Shown here piece after piece: positions 1-4,885 of a stretch of 5,409 nt of DNA (within the stretch, counting starts at the first letter, position 1; each line of letters opens with the position of its first letter). The notes beneath the pieces were generated by a model, which saw nothing but the letters and a program-made list of their open reading frames with translations, did not search any database and was not told where the DNA came from. Source of the stretch: Gammaproteobacteria bacterium RBG_16_37_9 (GTDB lineage: Bacteria; Pseudomonadota; Gammaproteobacteria; UBA9339); NCBI GenBank assembly GCA_001801345.1, contig MGXJ01000060.1:300-5708 (forward strand), given 5' to 3'. The translations under genes were made by a program, and so were the position numbers.

Positions 1-492
1 ATGATGGCTTGTGTGGCAGATCGCATTTTAGCCGCACCATTTGCGATTATTGGCTCTATTGGCGTTATCGCTCAATTACCAAATTTTCACCGCCTACTTA
101 AAAAACATGATATAGATTTTGAACAAGTAATGGCGGGACAATATAAACGCACCCTATCTTTATTTGGTGAAAACACTAAAGAAGGCAGAAGTAAATTACA
201 ACAAGAAGTAGAAGAAGCTCATCTCTTGTTTAAAGATTTCATTATCGCTAATCGACCAACCGTAGACATCGACTTACTAGCAACAGGAGAAACCTGGTAT
301 GGCACTAAAGCTAAAGAAATGCGACTAATAGATGACATTATAACTAGTGATGATTACCTTTTGGCGGCAAATGACAAAGCAAATATTTTTAAAGTTAAAT
401 ATACTATCAAAAAAAGCCTAACGGAACGCTTTGGCATTTCAATTCAAAAAACCATTTCTAGAATAATCAATTTGACTTCGTCCGGGGTATGA
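1..492 (+). CDS. sohB: SohB inner-membrane S49 peptidase, C-terminal part (5' end outside window)
   Basis: This is the C-terminal 163 residues of SohB, a signal-peptide-peptidase-A-like serine protease of peptidase family S49, normally anchored in the inner membrane with its catalytic domain in the periplasm. The ATG at position 1 is probably internal: in SohB the sequence M-M-A-C-V-A-D directly follows the S-G-G-Y nucleophile motif, so the catalytic Ser would lie just off the left edge. The segment G18-S-I-G-V-I-A-Q-L-P-N-F and A45-G-Q-Y-K-R-T-L match E. coli SohB nearly residue for residue from memory. K49 would be the general base of the Ser-Lys dyad, 52 residues after the predicted Ser, the same spacing as Bacillus SppA (147/199). 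E57-N-T-K-E-G-R and T95-G-E-T-W-Y-G are also family-typical. The E. coli protein has about 349 residues, so roughly half is visible. The last codons and the stop lie inside a GC-rich palindrome. Identification is firm; substrates are unknown. Confidence 0.94.
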   Translation: MMACVADRILAAPFAIIGSIGVIAQLPNFHRLLKKHDIDFEQVMAGQYKRTLSLFGENTKEGRSKLQQEVEEAHLLFKDFIIANRPTVDIDLLATGETWYGTKAKEMRLIDDIITSDDYLLAANDKANIFKVKYTIKKSLTERFGISIQKTISRIINLTSSGV

Positions 493-501
493 ACCCCGGA
501 C
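480..501. repeat. GC-rich perfect hairpin overlapping the sohB stop codon
   Basis: Nine-base arms GTCCGGGGT (480-488) and ACCCCGGAC (493-501) flank a 4-nt loop ATGA. The sohB stop TGA (490-492) is in the loop, so the palindrome encodes the final residues S-G-V. No T-tract follows, so it is not a classical intrinsic terminator. Confidence 0.8.
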
Positions 502-505
502 TCGC

Positions 506-537
506 CCAAGGGGGAGAGCTGCGCTTCTCCCCCTTGG
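506..537. repeat. GC-rich perfect hairpin, 12-bp stem
   Basis: Arms CCAAGGGGGAGA (506-517) and TCTCCCCCTTGG (526-537) are exact reverse complements around an 8-nt loop. This is the second of three consecutive strong stems between sohB and the transporter gene. It has no T-tract. It may belong to a dispersed repeat family or stabilise the sohB mRNA 3' end. Confidence 0.8.
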
Positions 538-555
538 TAATCCCCCATAGCTTTG

Positions 556-577
556 TCCCCGCGGCAAGCCGCGGGGA
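556..577. repeat. GC-rich perfect hairpin, possible weak terminator of sohB
   Basis: Arms TCCCCGCGG (556-564) and CCGCGGGGA (569-577) enclose the loop CAAG. The + strand continues as AATTTAGATTTTAATT, a broken T-rich stretch, so of the three stems this one is best placed to terminate sohB transcription before the transporter gene. The T-tract is poor, so termination is only a possibility. Confidence 0.6.
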
Positions 578-606
578 AATTTAGATTTTAATTAACTTAA
601 TGCCCA

Positions 607-1512
607 ATGGAAACTTGCTCTCATAAACATAGTCAACTACAGCAATTAACTTACAAGAATACTGCTTTCTATGCCGTGGTTTTTACAGTTGCCTTTGGCA
701 TAGTTGAAGCTATTTTTGGCTTATGGTCAGGATCTTTAGCCTTACTTAGTGATGCTGGACACATGGGTGCCGATGCACTGGCATTGCTACTAGCCGCATT
801 TGCTTCGTGGATTGGGCGCCGCCCCACAACTTCTAAACATACCTATGGTTTTGGCCGCACCGAAGCCATTGCATCATGGTTAAGCAGCATGTTACTACTT
901 GTAGTAGTAATAGGAATTTCAATTGAAGCGATTGAACGTTTTCGCATTCCCCACACCGTTGCCAGTAAGCCTGTAATAATTGTGGCAATTATTGGTCTAG
1001 TTATAAATACAATAACTGCTTGGATTTTAAATAAGGGAGAAAAAAATCTTAATACCAGGGCGGCACTGTTTCATGTGTTCAGTGATCTTTTAGGGTCCAT
1101 TGCTGTCTTGATATCAGGCACAATAATATATTTTACCAATTGGACCCTGATAGACCCTATTCTTTCTATTTTCATCTGCGTTTTGATTATAATCGGAACA
1201 ATAAATTTACTCCGAGAGTCACTTCGGATTTTGATGGAAGGCACTCCAACCAATATAGATTGCAATAAAGTAGAGCTAACAATAAAAAGTGTCAGTGGCA
1301 TCCAAACAATACACGATCTTCATATCTGGACTCTAACCTCCGGAATGCCGTTATTAACAGCTCATGTGGTTATAGAAGATATTTGTTTATTACAAAAAAT
1401 CATCGATGATTTACGAACCGTTATCCAAAAAGAATTTGGCATCACCCATACCACGATTCAAGTTGAAACCATGAATCAAACCAGCCCTTGCATAGACTGC
1501 AATAATTTGTAA
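607..1512 (+). CDS. Cation diffusion facilitator (ZitB/CzcD-like Zn2+ efflux transporter)
   Basis: A complete 301-aa CDF transporter, which exchanges cytoplasmic Zn2+ (or Cd2+/Co2+) for protons across the inner membrane. Six hydrophobic segments are visible at about 20-42, 44-66, 86-107, 122-141, 152-175 and 180-201. The transmembrane metal site is present: H52 and D56 in S-D-A-G-H-M-G-A-D of TM2, and H156 and D160 in H-V-F-S-D of TM5. The soluble C-terminal domain (about 208-290) carries H236-D-L-H-I-W, H253 and H281-T-T-I-Q-V-E, which match the cytoplasmic metal-binding sites of the family. A C-terminal pair C295-I-D-C298 matches the C..D-C near the end of E. coli ZitB (313 aa). The N-terminus has a short His-bearing stretch (H7, H9). 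No clear ribosome binding site precedes the ATG. A His/Asp rather than Asp/Asp site favours Zn2+. The symbol is left blank because ZitB and CzcD cannot be separated here. Confidence 0.95.
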   Translation: METCSHKHSQLQQLTYKNTAFYAVVFTVAFGIVEAIFGLWSGSLALLSDAGHMGADALALLLAAFASWIGRRPTTSKHTYGFGRTEAIASWLSSMLLLVVVIGISIEAIERFRIPHTVASKPVIIVAIIGLVINTITAWILNKGEKNLNTRAALFHVFSDLLGSIAVLISGTIIYFTNWTLIDPILSIFICVLIIIGTINLLRESLRILMEGTPTNIDCNKVELTIKSVSGIQTIHDLHIWTLTSGMPLLTAHVVIEDICLLQKIIDDLRTVIQKEFGITHTTIQVETMNQTSPCIDCNNL

Positions 1513-1544
1513 GATTTTGAATATTGTTGGATCATTTATGTCAT

Positions 1545-1565
1545 CCCTCGTGTTTAACACGAGGG
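1545..1565. repeat. Perfect hairpin 33 nt after the transporter stop codon
   Basis: CCCTCGTGTT (1545-1554) and AACACGAGGG (1556-1565) are exact reverse complements around one base; the real loop would be a few bases wider. It is the first unit of the repeat array. A loosely T-rich stretch (TTTCGATTTCTTTT, 1571-1584) follows, so weak intrinsic termination of the transporter mRNA is possible. Confidence 0.65.
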
Positions 1566-1610
1566 CAAGCTTTCGATTTCTTTTGCCTGTCATCCTCTAA
1601 AAAGCACGTC

Positions 1611-1643
1611 ATCCTCGGACAAGCGAAGCGCTGATCCGAGGAT
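1611..1643. repeat. Stem-loop, array copy A
   Basis: ATCCTCGGA (1611-1619) pairs with TCCGAGGAT (1635-1643). An inner stem AGCG/CGCT (1622-1625 with 1629-1632) sits in the loop. The right arm is shared with the overlapping stem at 1637-1664. Confidence 0.7.
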
Positions 1644-1664
1644 CTAGCGTTATAGAGATCCTCG
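1637..1664. repeat. Alternative stem-loop, array copy A
   Basis: CGAGGATCT (1637-1645) pairs exactly with AGATCCTCG (1656-1664). It overlaps the stem at 1611-1643, so the two folds exclude each other. Confidence 0.65.
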
Positions 1665-1683
1665 TGTCTTCCTCCTTACTGTC

Positions 1684-1748
1684 ATCCTTGTGCTTGATAC
1701 GAGGATCTAGCATAGCGTGTCGAGATCCTCGGGTCTACGCCCGAGGAT
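1684..1748. repeat. Chain of overlapping stem-loops, array copy B
   Basis: Three stems follow one another: ATCCTTGTG (1684-1692) with TACGAGGAT region (1698-1706), imperfect and with two G-T pairs; CGAGGATCT (1700-1708) with AGATCCTCG (1723-1731); and ATCCTCGGG (1725-1733) with CCCGAGGAT (1740-1748), loop TCTACG. Neighbouring stems share arms. Eight A residues follow at 1756-1763. Confidence 0.65.
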
Positions 1749-1895
1749 GACAGCTAAAAAAAACCAGTGGATGATAGCAGGTAATAGGAGATCCTTCGCT
1801 GAGCTCAGGATGACACATACTACTAAAAACAGGTTCCCAGAATATATTTTTTATGGCACTATACCCTTTAAAGGTCTGGCCATGCATGCGGGAAA

Positions 1896-1919
1896 CGCAG
1901 GCTAAAGCCTGCGGCTACC
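1896..1919 (-). repeat. REP-like element, GTAG-headed hairpin (copy 1)
   Basis: CGCAGGCT (1896-1903) and AGCCTGCG (1906-1913) form a perfect 8-bp stem around AA, followed by GCTACC. Read on the minus strand the unit is GGTAGC followed by the palindrome, so a GTAG tetranucleotide sits at the 5' foot of a hairpin, as in repetitive extragenic palindromes mobilised by RAYT transposases. It ends 31 nt before the suhB start. Confidence 0.75.
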
Positions 1920-1940
1920 GTAGCTCTTACCAAATCAACA

Positions 1941-1945
1941 AAAGG
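1941..1945 (+). promoter_or_regulatory. Likely ribosome binding site of suhB
   Basis: AAAGG lies 5 nt upstream of the ATG at 1951, a weak but correctly spaced Shine-Dalgarno match. It supports this start, as does the M-H-P start shared with E. coli SuhB. Confidence 0.5.
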
Positions 1946-1950
1946 CACAT

Positions 1951-2751
1951 ATGCATCCATTAATAAATATCGCCATAAAAGCTGCCCGCAGCGCCAGTAA
2001 AATTATTTTACGCGCAACTGATCGCCTAGATACTATCCAAATCATGGAAAAAGGTCATAATGATTTTGTCACTGATATTGACCAACAAGCCGAACAAGAA
2101 ATCATTAAAATCATTCATGAATCCTATCCAGATCATGCAATTCTTGGCGAAGAAAGCGGTGCCAGTGGCACAAGTGATTACACCTGGATTATCGACCCCA
2201 TAGATGGCACCACTAATTTTTTTCACGGACATCCTCATTTTTGCATCTGTATTGGCATAAAATATAAAGACAGAATAGAACATGGTTTAATCTACGATCC
2301 TCTACGCCAAGAATTATTTACAGCAACTTTTGGCTCTGGAGCTTTTCTTAATGAACGTAGAATTAGGGTAGCTGAGCGAAAACAATTAGCTGGAGCTTCA
2401 ATCGGCACCGGTTTTAGCAATAAAAACATTAAAAATATTGAAAACTATCTAAAAATATTAGCAACGATTTTACCCCATACAACAAAAATTCGCATCACTG
2501 GCTCAGCGGCACTTGATTGTGTATATGTCGCATGTGGTCGCATCGATGGTTTCTGGGGCATGAACCTTGCACCGTGGGATATAGCTGCAGGAACTTTAAT
2601 CATACAAGAAGCTGGCGGTTTTGTTACTGATTTTAATGGCAATAATGATTTTATGACAACCGGCAACGTAATTGCTGGCAACCAAAATATCTCGAAAATA
2701 CTTTTACAGGTAGTTCAAGAAAAAATATCTGTTTCAGGGACGCCTCATTAA
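1951..2751 (+). CDS. suhB: SuhB, inositol-1-monophosphatase family protein
   Basis: A complete 266-aa SuhB, against 267 in E. coli. The family hydrolyses inositol monophosphates in the cytoplasm using Mg2+. In E. coli SuhB also joins the NusA/NusB/NusE/NusG antitermination complex on rRNA transcripts. Metal and catalytic residues are intact: E67 in G-E-E-S, D82 and D85 in I-D-P-I-D-G-T-T-N, and D210 in A-P-W-D-I-A-A-G. Other matches are K34-G-x-N-D-F-V-T-D-I-D, Y115-D-P-L-R-Q-E-L-F-T-A-T, T183-G-S-A-A-L-D and A221-G-G-F-V-T-D-F. The start M-H-P-L-I-N-I-A matches M-H-P-M-L-N-I-A of E. coli. The gene stands alone: 438 nt of repeats precede it and 117 nt of repeats follow, so it probably has its own promoter, which I could not place. 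Whether it acts in metabolism or rRNA biogenesis here cannot be told from sequence alone. Confidence 0.96.
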   Translation: MHPLINIAIKAARSASKIILRATDRLDTIQIMEKGHNDFVTDIDQQAEQEIIKIIHESYPDHAILGEESGASGTSDYTWIIDPIDGTTNFFHGHPHFCICIGIKYKDRIEHGLIYDPLRQELFTATFGSGAFLNERRIRVAERKQLAGASIGTGFSNKNIKNIENYLKILATILPHTTKIRITGSAALDCVYVACGRIDGFWGMNLAPWDIAAGTLIIQEAGGFVTDFNGNNDFMTTGNVIAGNQNISKILLQVVQEKISVSGTPH

Positions 2752-2795
2752 AATTTTACAGTAAAACAATATAATTCTAATTGGTAGCCACAAAC

Positions 2796-2819
2796 GGTAG
2801 GCGCAGGCTTTAGCCTGCG
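2796..2819 (+). repeat. REP-like element, GTAG-headed hairpin (copy 2)
   Basis: Stem CGCAGGCT (2802-2809), TT, AGCCTGCG (2812-2819), preceded by GGTAGG. It matches copy 1 (1896-1919, read on the other strand) at 23 of 24 positions; the single difference is in the base after GGTAG. Confidence 0.75.
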
Positions 2820-2830
2820 TTGCCAAAAAA

Positions 2831-2854
2831 CGCAAGCTAAAGCTTGCGGCTACC
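2831..2854 (-). repeat. REP-like element, GTAG-headed hairpin (copy 3)
   Basis: Stem CGCAAGCT (2831-2838), AA, AGCTTGCG (2841-2848), then GCTACC. It differs from copy 1 at two positions that pair with each other (G-C changed to A-T), so the stem is kept. It could also slow 3'-to-5' decay of the suhB mRNA. Confidence 0.75.
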
Positions 2855-2868
2855 AAACTCCAGACCCA

Positions 2869-3246
2869 TCAGGACCTAGCCCAAGTCTCACAATAAAGCT
2901 TGACCAAAGGTAAATTAATCTTTCGTATTAAGTTTGAATTATCTTCTTGAGAAAAAAGTTGCTCCAAACTCTTAACAGTTATCCCAAGAGCTGATGCCAA
3001 TTCTTCTTTAGGCATTTGTTTTTCAACCAAAAATCTGTTTAACATTTTCTGGATAACTTCGATTTTTAGATAACTAACACCACTACTTTCAACACACTTT
3101 TGCTTACTATCTATAGCTTTATCTGTGTTTGCCACCTGATTTTTTTGGAGAGTGCCGCCTGGTTCATACTTACAACTACTCTGAGCAGCTGAAATCCCAG
3201 TCTCTGCTTCCCCTAAACTTATTGTTTTGATTGAATTAATTATCAT
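2869..3246 (-). CDS. Small protein with C-terminal helix-turn-helix, unknown function
   Basis: A 125-aa protein that I cannot assign to a named family. Residues 1-57 are polar, rich in Ser/Gln/Lys/Glu and low in hydrophobics, so probably flexible. The C-terminal half looks folded: helix about 59-76 (Y-L-K-I-E-V-I-Q-K-M-L-N-R-F-L), then an HTH-like unit in which P79-K-E-E-L-A-S-A-L-G would be helix 2, I89-T the turn and V91-K-S-L-E-Q-L-F the recognition helix, as in Xre/Cro-type domains. A last hydrophobic segment (K109-I-N-L-P-L-V-K-L-Y-C) follows. The ATG at 3246 is the only sensible start: an in-frame stop lies at 3259-3261 and the next Met is residue 68. The Shine-Dalgarno is poor. The gene is divergent from the 454-aa gene, so regulating that gene or itself is a natural hypothesis. 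The stop lies 12 nt from the BIME-like repeat. Confidence 0.75.
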   Translation of the reverse strand: MIINSIKTISLGEAETGISAAQSSCKYEPGGTLQKNQVANTDKAIDSKQKCVESSGVSYLKIEVIQKMLNRFLVEKQMPKEELASALGITVKSLEQLFSQEDNSNLIRKINLPLVKLYCETWARS

Positions 3247-3258
3247 AATTTTATGATC

Positions 3259-3288
3259 TTAATAAGATTATTTTATGGAATTTGTGAA
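3259..3288 (-). promoter_or_regulatory. Possible promoter of the HTH gene
   Basis: Read on the minus strand, TTCACA (3288-3283) and TATTAA (3264-3259) are 18 nt apart, a moderate sigma70 match. It would place transcription start very near the ATG at 3246, giving a very short leader. AT-rich DNA yields such matches by chance, so this is tentative. Confidence 0.22.
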
Positions 3289-3399
3289 GCGCTATAAATG
3301 GCATATTCTCTAAACTCCCTTATCCTTTATTCCATTAAATTACCATTTAACGAATTTAGGCAATTAATGCAGTAGTAGATTTATTTAATTTGATATATA

Positions 3400-3428
3400 T
3401 TCGCACAAACTTAAGGTTATTTTAATAT
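3400..3428 (+). promoter_or_regulatory. Possible promoter upstream of the 454-aa gene
   Basis: TTCGCA (3400-3405) and TAATAT (3423-3428) are separated by 17 nt, each matching the sigma70 consensus at four of six positions. Transcription from here would start just before the 27-bp dyad and carry it in the leader, a common place for a repressor operator. Tentative. Confidence 0.28.
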
Positions 3429-3440
3429 AGAGCGTTTTGT

Positions 3441-3467
3441 TGTAGATTCTACCCGGTAGAATCTACA
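3441..3467. promoter_or_regulatory. Perfect 27-bp dyad made of two palindromes, candidate operator
   Basis: TGTAGATTCTACC (3441-3453) and GGTAGAATCTACA (3455-3467) are exact reverse complements around one C. Each half also contains its own 11-bp palindrome, GTAGA-T-TCTAC (3442-3452) and GTAGA-A-TCTAC (3456-3466), with centres 14 bp apart. Neither strand has a T-tract after it (an A8 follows on the + strand), so an intrinsic terminator is unlikely. Its position between divergent genes suits a site for a dimeric regulator; a structured RNA leader is the alternative. Confidence 0.55.
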
Positions 3468-3488
3468 TGTAAAAAAAACAGGTAAAAA

Positions 3489-3494
3489 TATACT
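3489..3494 (+). promoter_or_regulatory. Possible -10 box nearest the 454-aa gene
   Basis: TATACT matches the -10 consensus at five of six positions. The place for a -35 box falls on the right arm of the 27-bp dyad and has no good match, so activity would depend on an activator or be blocked by a repressor bound there. Transcription would start near 3500. Confidence 0.3.
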
Positions 3495-3530
3495 AAGTAA
3501 ACCAAACGCTTTTATGTGTATAAAAATTAC

Positions 3531-4880
3531 ATGCGAGCACCTAATTTAAGCATTGAAGAACTTTCTTATTGTAAAGTAAGAGATATCGTCAAAAAAAACA
3601 CGCCGGATTTGATAAAAATTCTCGATGAGTTATCACCAAATAAAAATCTAACTTTATTAAAAGTTGCATATCCTTTCGGTAGTTTAATTTTAGACAAAGC
3701 TATCCTCCATTTACCCACTGAAAAATACGAATCCATTCCTTTGTCACATCCTGATGTGCCCAGTAAAATCAAAGAATCTTTAGGTTATTCCAACCTTCCT
3801 TTGGGGTGTGTAATAAACAAACGCGGCATAGAAATTTATATGGAAACTTTGGGGAAATTGCATTCGATTGCTTTTTTTAATAGCCCTCTAAATCTGGGAC
3901 TTTGGGAAATTTTCTCTCCTCCTACACCGTTTTCAATATCTGCGGGAGCACGTTCGTTAATGCTGTTGCCTAAGATTTCTGATAACTCTGCACATGCCAA
4001 TCTAAAAAGTTGCGGTGTCAGCTCTTCATCTTCATGCTCTCCATTTGGGCAATGGCAAATATTCAGAGAAATTGCTTCTCATGCTAATCAGCCAATCCCC
4101 TGGCGCTGTGAAGTTTTATTTTTCACTAAAAAGTGGATAGATATTATGCATAGTCCTGCTGGAATAAAACTTAGATATTACCTACTAAACAAAGTATGGG
4201 AACAAACTGAGTATAATAGAAATAGGTTTTTATATGATGAAATGTGGGAATCGTTTTTTAGATCGCTATCGCACAGAAGAATCAAACCAATATCCTATAT
4301 CATAGATATATTTCGTCATTTGATCGCTCTAGCTTCATGTCCCAAAACTACCGTAGCTTATAAACCAGCTAGCAGCACAGATACCGCCGGACCTATTGAT
4401 CAGATATTAAGGGTTTATTTAGAGGTTTATAAATTAAAAACTTACGCACCTACTATAATGATACCATGCCATTTTTTGGCAGATAACTCCAAAGATGCTG
4501 TTTATTATCCAATACAAAATCCTACATGTTGGGATTCAGCGCCAAAATCTCGAGATTCAATAAGTGCAAAAAAAGATTTAGAATGTCTAGTTTGGTTGCT
4601 TGATGCGTTTCAAAACGAATTAAAGCACGGCAATGTTAATGTTTGCATCCCTGGAATCAATGAGATATTTGATAAAGTAAATTTTGATTTTTTTCATAGT
4701 GATGGGAATCTTAATGATCGCATCCAACCCTCAAGTAACATGCCTTTAGGCGACAAAAACTTAGTCTATCTTCCAGGAAACAGTAATCAATATGGCGAAC
4801 GTAAATTTGCTGATCGCAGCTCATTTGCAAGAAGTTGCATTCGTATTTCTTTAAAACAAAACTCTACCATTACGCACTAA
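3531..4880 (+). CDS. Conserved-type hypothetical protein, about 450 aa, no recognised domain
   Basis: I assign no function. The frame stays open from GTG 3516 (454 aa) or ATG 3531 (449 aa); a stop at 3498-3500 rules out anything longer, and neither start has a clear Shine-Dalgarno. I prefer ATG 3531. In the 454-aa numbering there is no signal peptide or clear membrane span. The protein looks soluble with mixed alpha/beta segments, a Ser-rich linker (S169-S175), an aromatic/charged helical stretch (Y221 to about 272, with W228 and W244), and an Ala/Ser/Thr linker near 284-292. Noteworthy blocks are S142-A-G-A-R-S-L-M-L-L-P-K-I-S-D, C198-E-V-L-F-F-T-K-K-W, A328-V-Y-Y-P-I-Q-N-P-T and F390-D-F-F-H-S-D. 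From memory these recall an uncharacterised protein family seen in Legionella/Coxiella relatives, which I cannot verify. It is divergent from the HTH gene and preceded by the dyad. Its stop is 5 nt from that of the convergent kinase. Confidence 0.85.
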   Translation: MRAPNLSIEELSYCKVRDIVKKNTPDLIKILDELSPNKNLTLLKVAYPFGSLILDKAILHLPTEKYESIPLSHPDVPSKIKESLGYSNLPLGCVINKRGIEIYMETLGKLHSIAFFNSPLNLGLWEIFSPPTPFSISAGARSLMLLPKISDNSAHANLKSCGVSSSSSCSPFGQWQIFREIASHANQPIPWRCEVLFFTKKWIDIMHSPAGIKLRYYLLNKVWEQTEYNRNRFLYDEMWESFFRSLSHRRIKPISYIIDIFRHLIALASCPKTTVAYKPASSTDTAGPIDQILRVYLEVYKLKTYAPTIMIPCHFLADNSKDAVYYPIQNPTCWDSAPKSRDSISAKKDLECLVWLLDAFQNELKHGNVNVCIPGINEIFDKVNFDFFHSDGNLNDRIQPSSNMPLGDKNLVYLPGNSNQYGERKFADRSSFARSCIRISLKQNSTITH

Positions 4881-4885
4881 ACAAG

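Larger units (their letters stand above)
1540..1814. repeat. Mosaic array of GTCATCC...GGATGAC palindromic repeats
   Basis: Most of the 438-nt gap between the transporter gene and suhB is this array. GTCATCC occurs at 1540, 1589, 1608 and 1681; its inverse GGATGAC occurs at 1745 and 1808. CGAGGATCTAGC occurs twice (1637-1648, 1700-1711), each time followed by AGATCCTCG (1656-1664, 1723-1731), giving two tandem copies about 63-73 nt apart. The last copy (AGATCCTTCGC...CAGGATGAC, 1789-1814) resembles, from memory, a very widespread bacterial intergenic repeat. Short open frames run through the array, but they are made of repeat sequence and I do not call a gene. No transposase gene is present. 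Confidence 0.85.
2781..2856. repeat. BIME-like nested inverted repeat of two REP-like units
   Basis: TTGGTAGCC (2781-2789) and GGCTACCAA (2848-2856) are exact 9-bp inverted repeats enclosing two hairpins. The left unit (2796-2819) is GGTAGG plus the stem CGCAGGCT/AGCCTGCG. The right unit (2831-2854) is inverted, with stem CGCAAGCT/AGCTTGCG then GCTACC. A further GGTAG at 2783 duplicates the head. It lies 29 nt after the suhB stop. Paired opposite-facing units of this kind are the hallmark of bacterial interspersed mosaic elements. Confidence 0.75.

Noticed and set aside
1071..1593. Minus-strand open frames over the end of the transporter gene (1071-1301, 1411-1593)
   Set aside because: They overlap a clearly identified CDF gene on the other strand and show no domain or plausible composition.
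1540..1814. CRISPR array
   Set aside because: Repeats are palindromic mosaics with shared arms and irregular spacing, without uniform unique spacers and without cas genes.
1717..1905. Open frame of 62 codons on the + strand in the gap before suhB
   Set aside because: It runs through the GTCATCC/GGATGAC palindromes and into the REP-like unit. Its translation is repeat-derived and resembles no protein, and there is no ribosome binding site.
2026..2681. Minus-strand open frames inside suhB
   Set aside because: They lie opposite an intact suhB with all catalytic residues and are chance openings.
3272..3349. Short inverted repeats ATGGAAT/ATTCCAT and TAAATGG/CCATTTA in the divergent gap
   Set aside because: Seven-base matches far apart in AT-rich DNA are expected by chance and do not form a clear compact structure.
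3441..3480. Intrinsic terminator at the 27-bp dyad
   Set aside because: The + strand stem is followed by TGT and A8, and the minus-strand stem by ACAAAACG; neither side has a T-tract in the right place.
3591..3598. A8 tract near the start of the 454-aa gene as a phase-variation site
   Set aside because: Eight A residues encoding V-K-K-N are common in DNA this AT-rich (A8 also occurs at 1756 and 3472), and the frame is intact. Strain comparison would be needed to claim slippage.
3566..3772. Minus-strand 68-codon open frame inside the 454-aa gene
   Set aside because: The + strand frame is open over 1.35 kb and has convincing protein-like composition; the opposite frame has no supporting signal.
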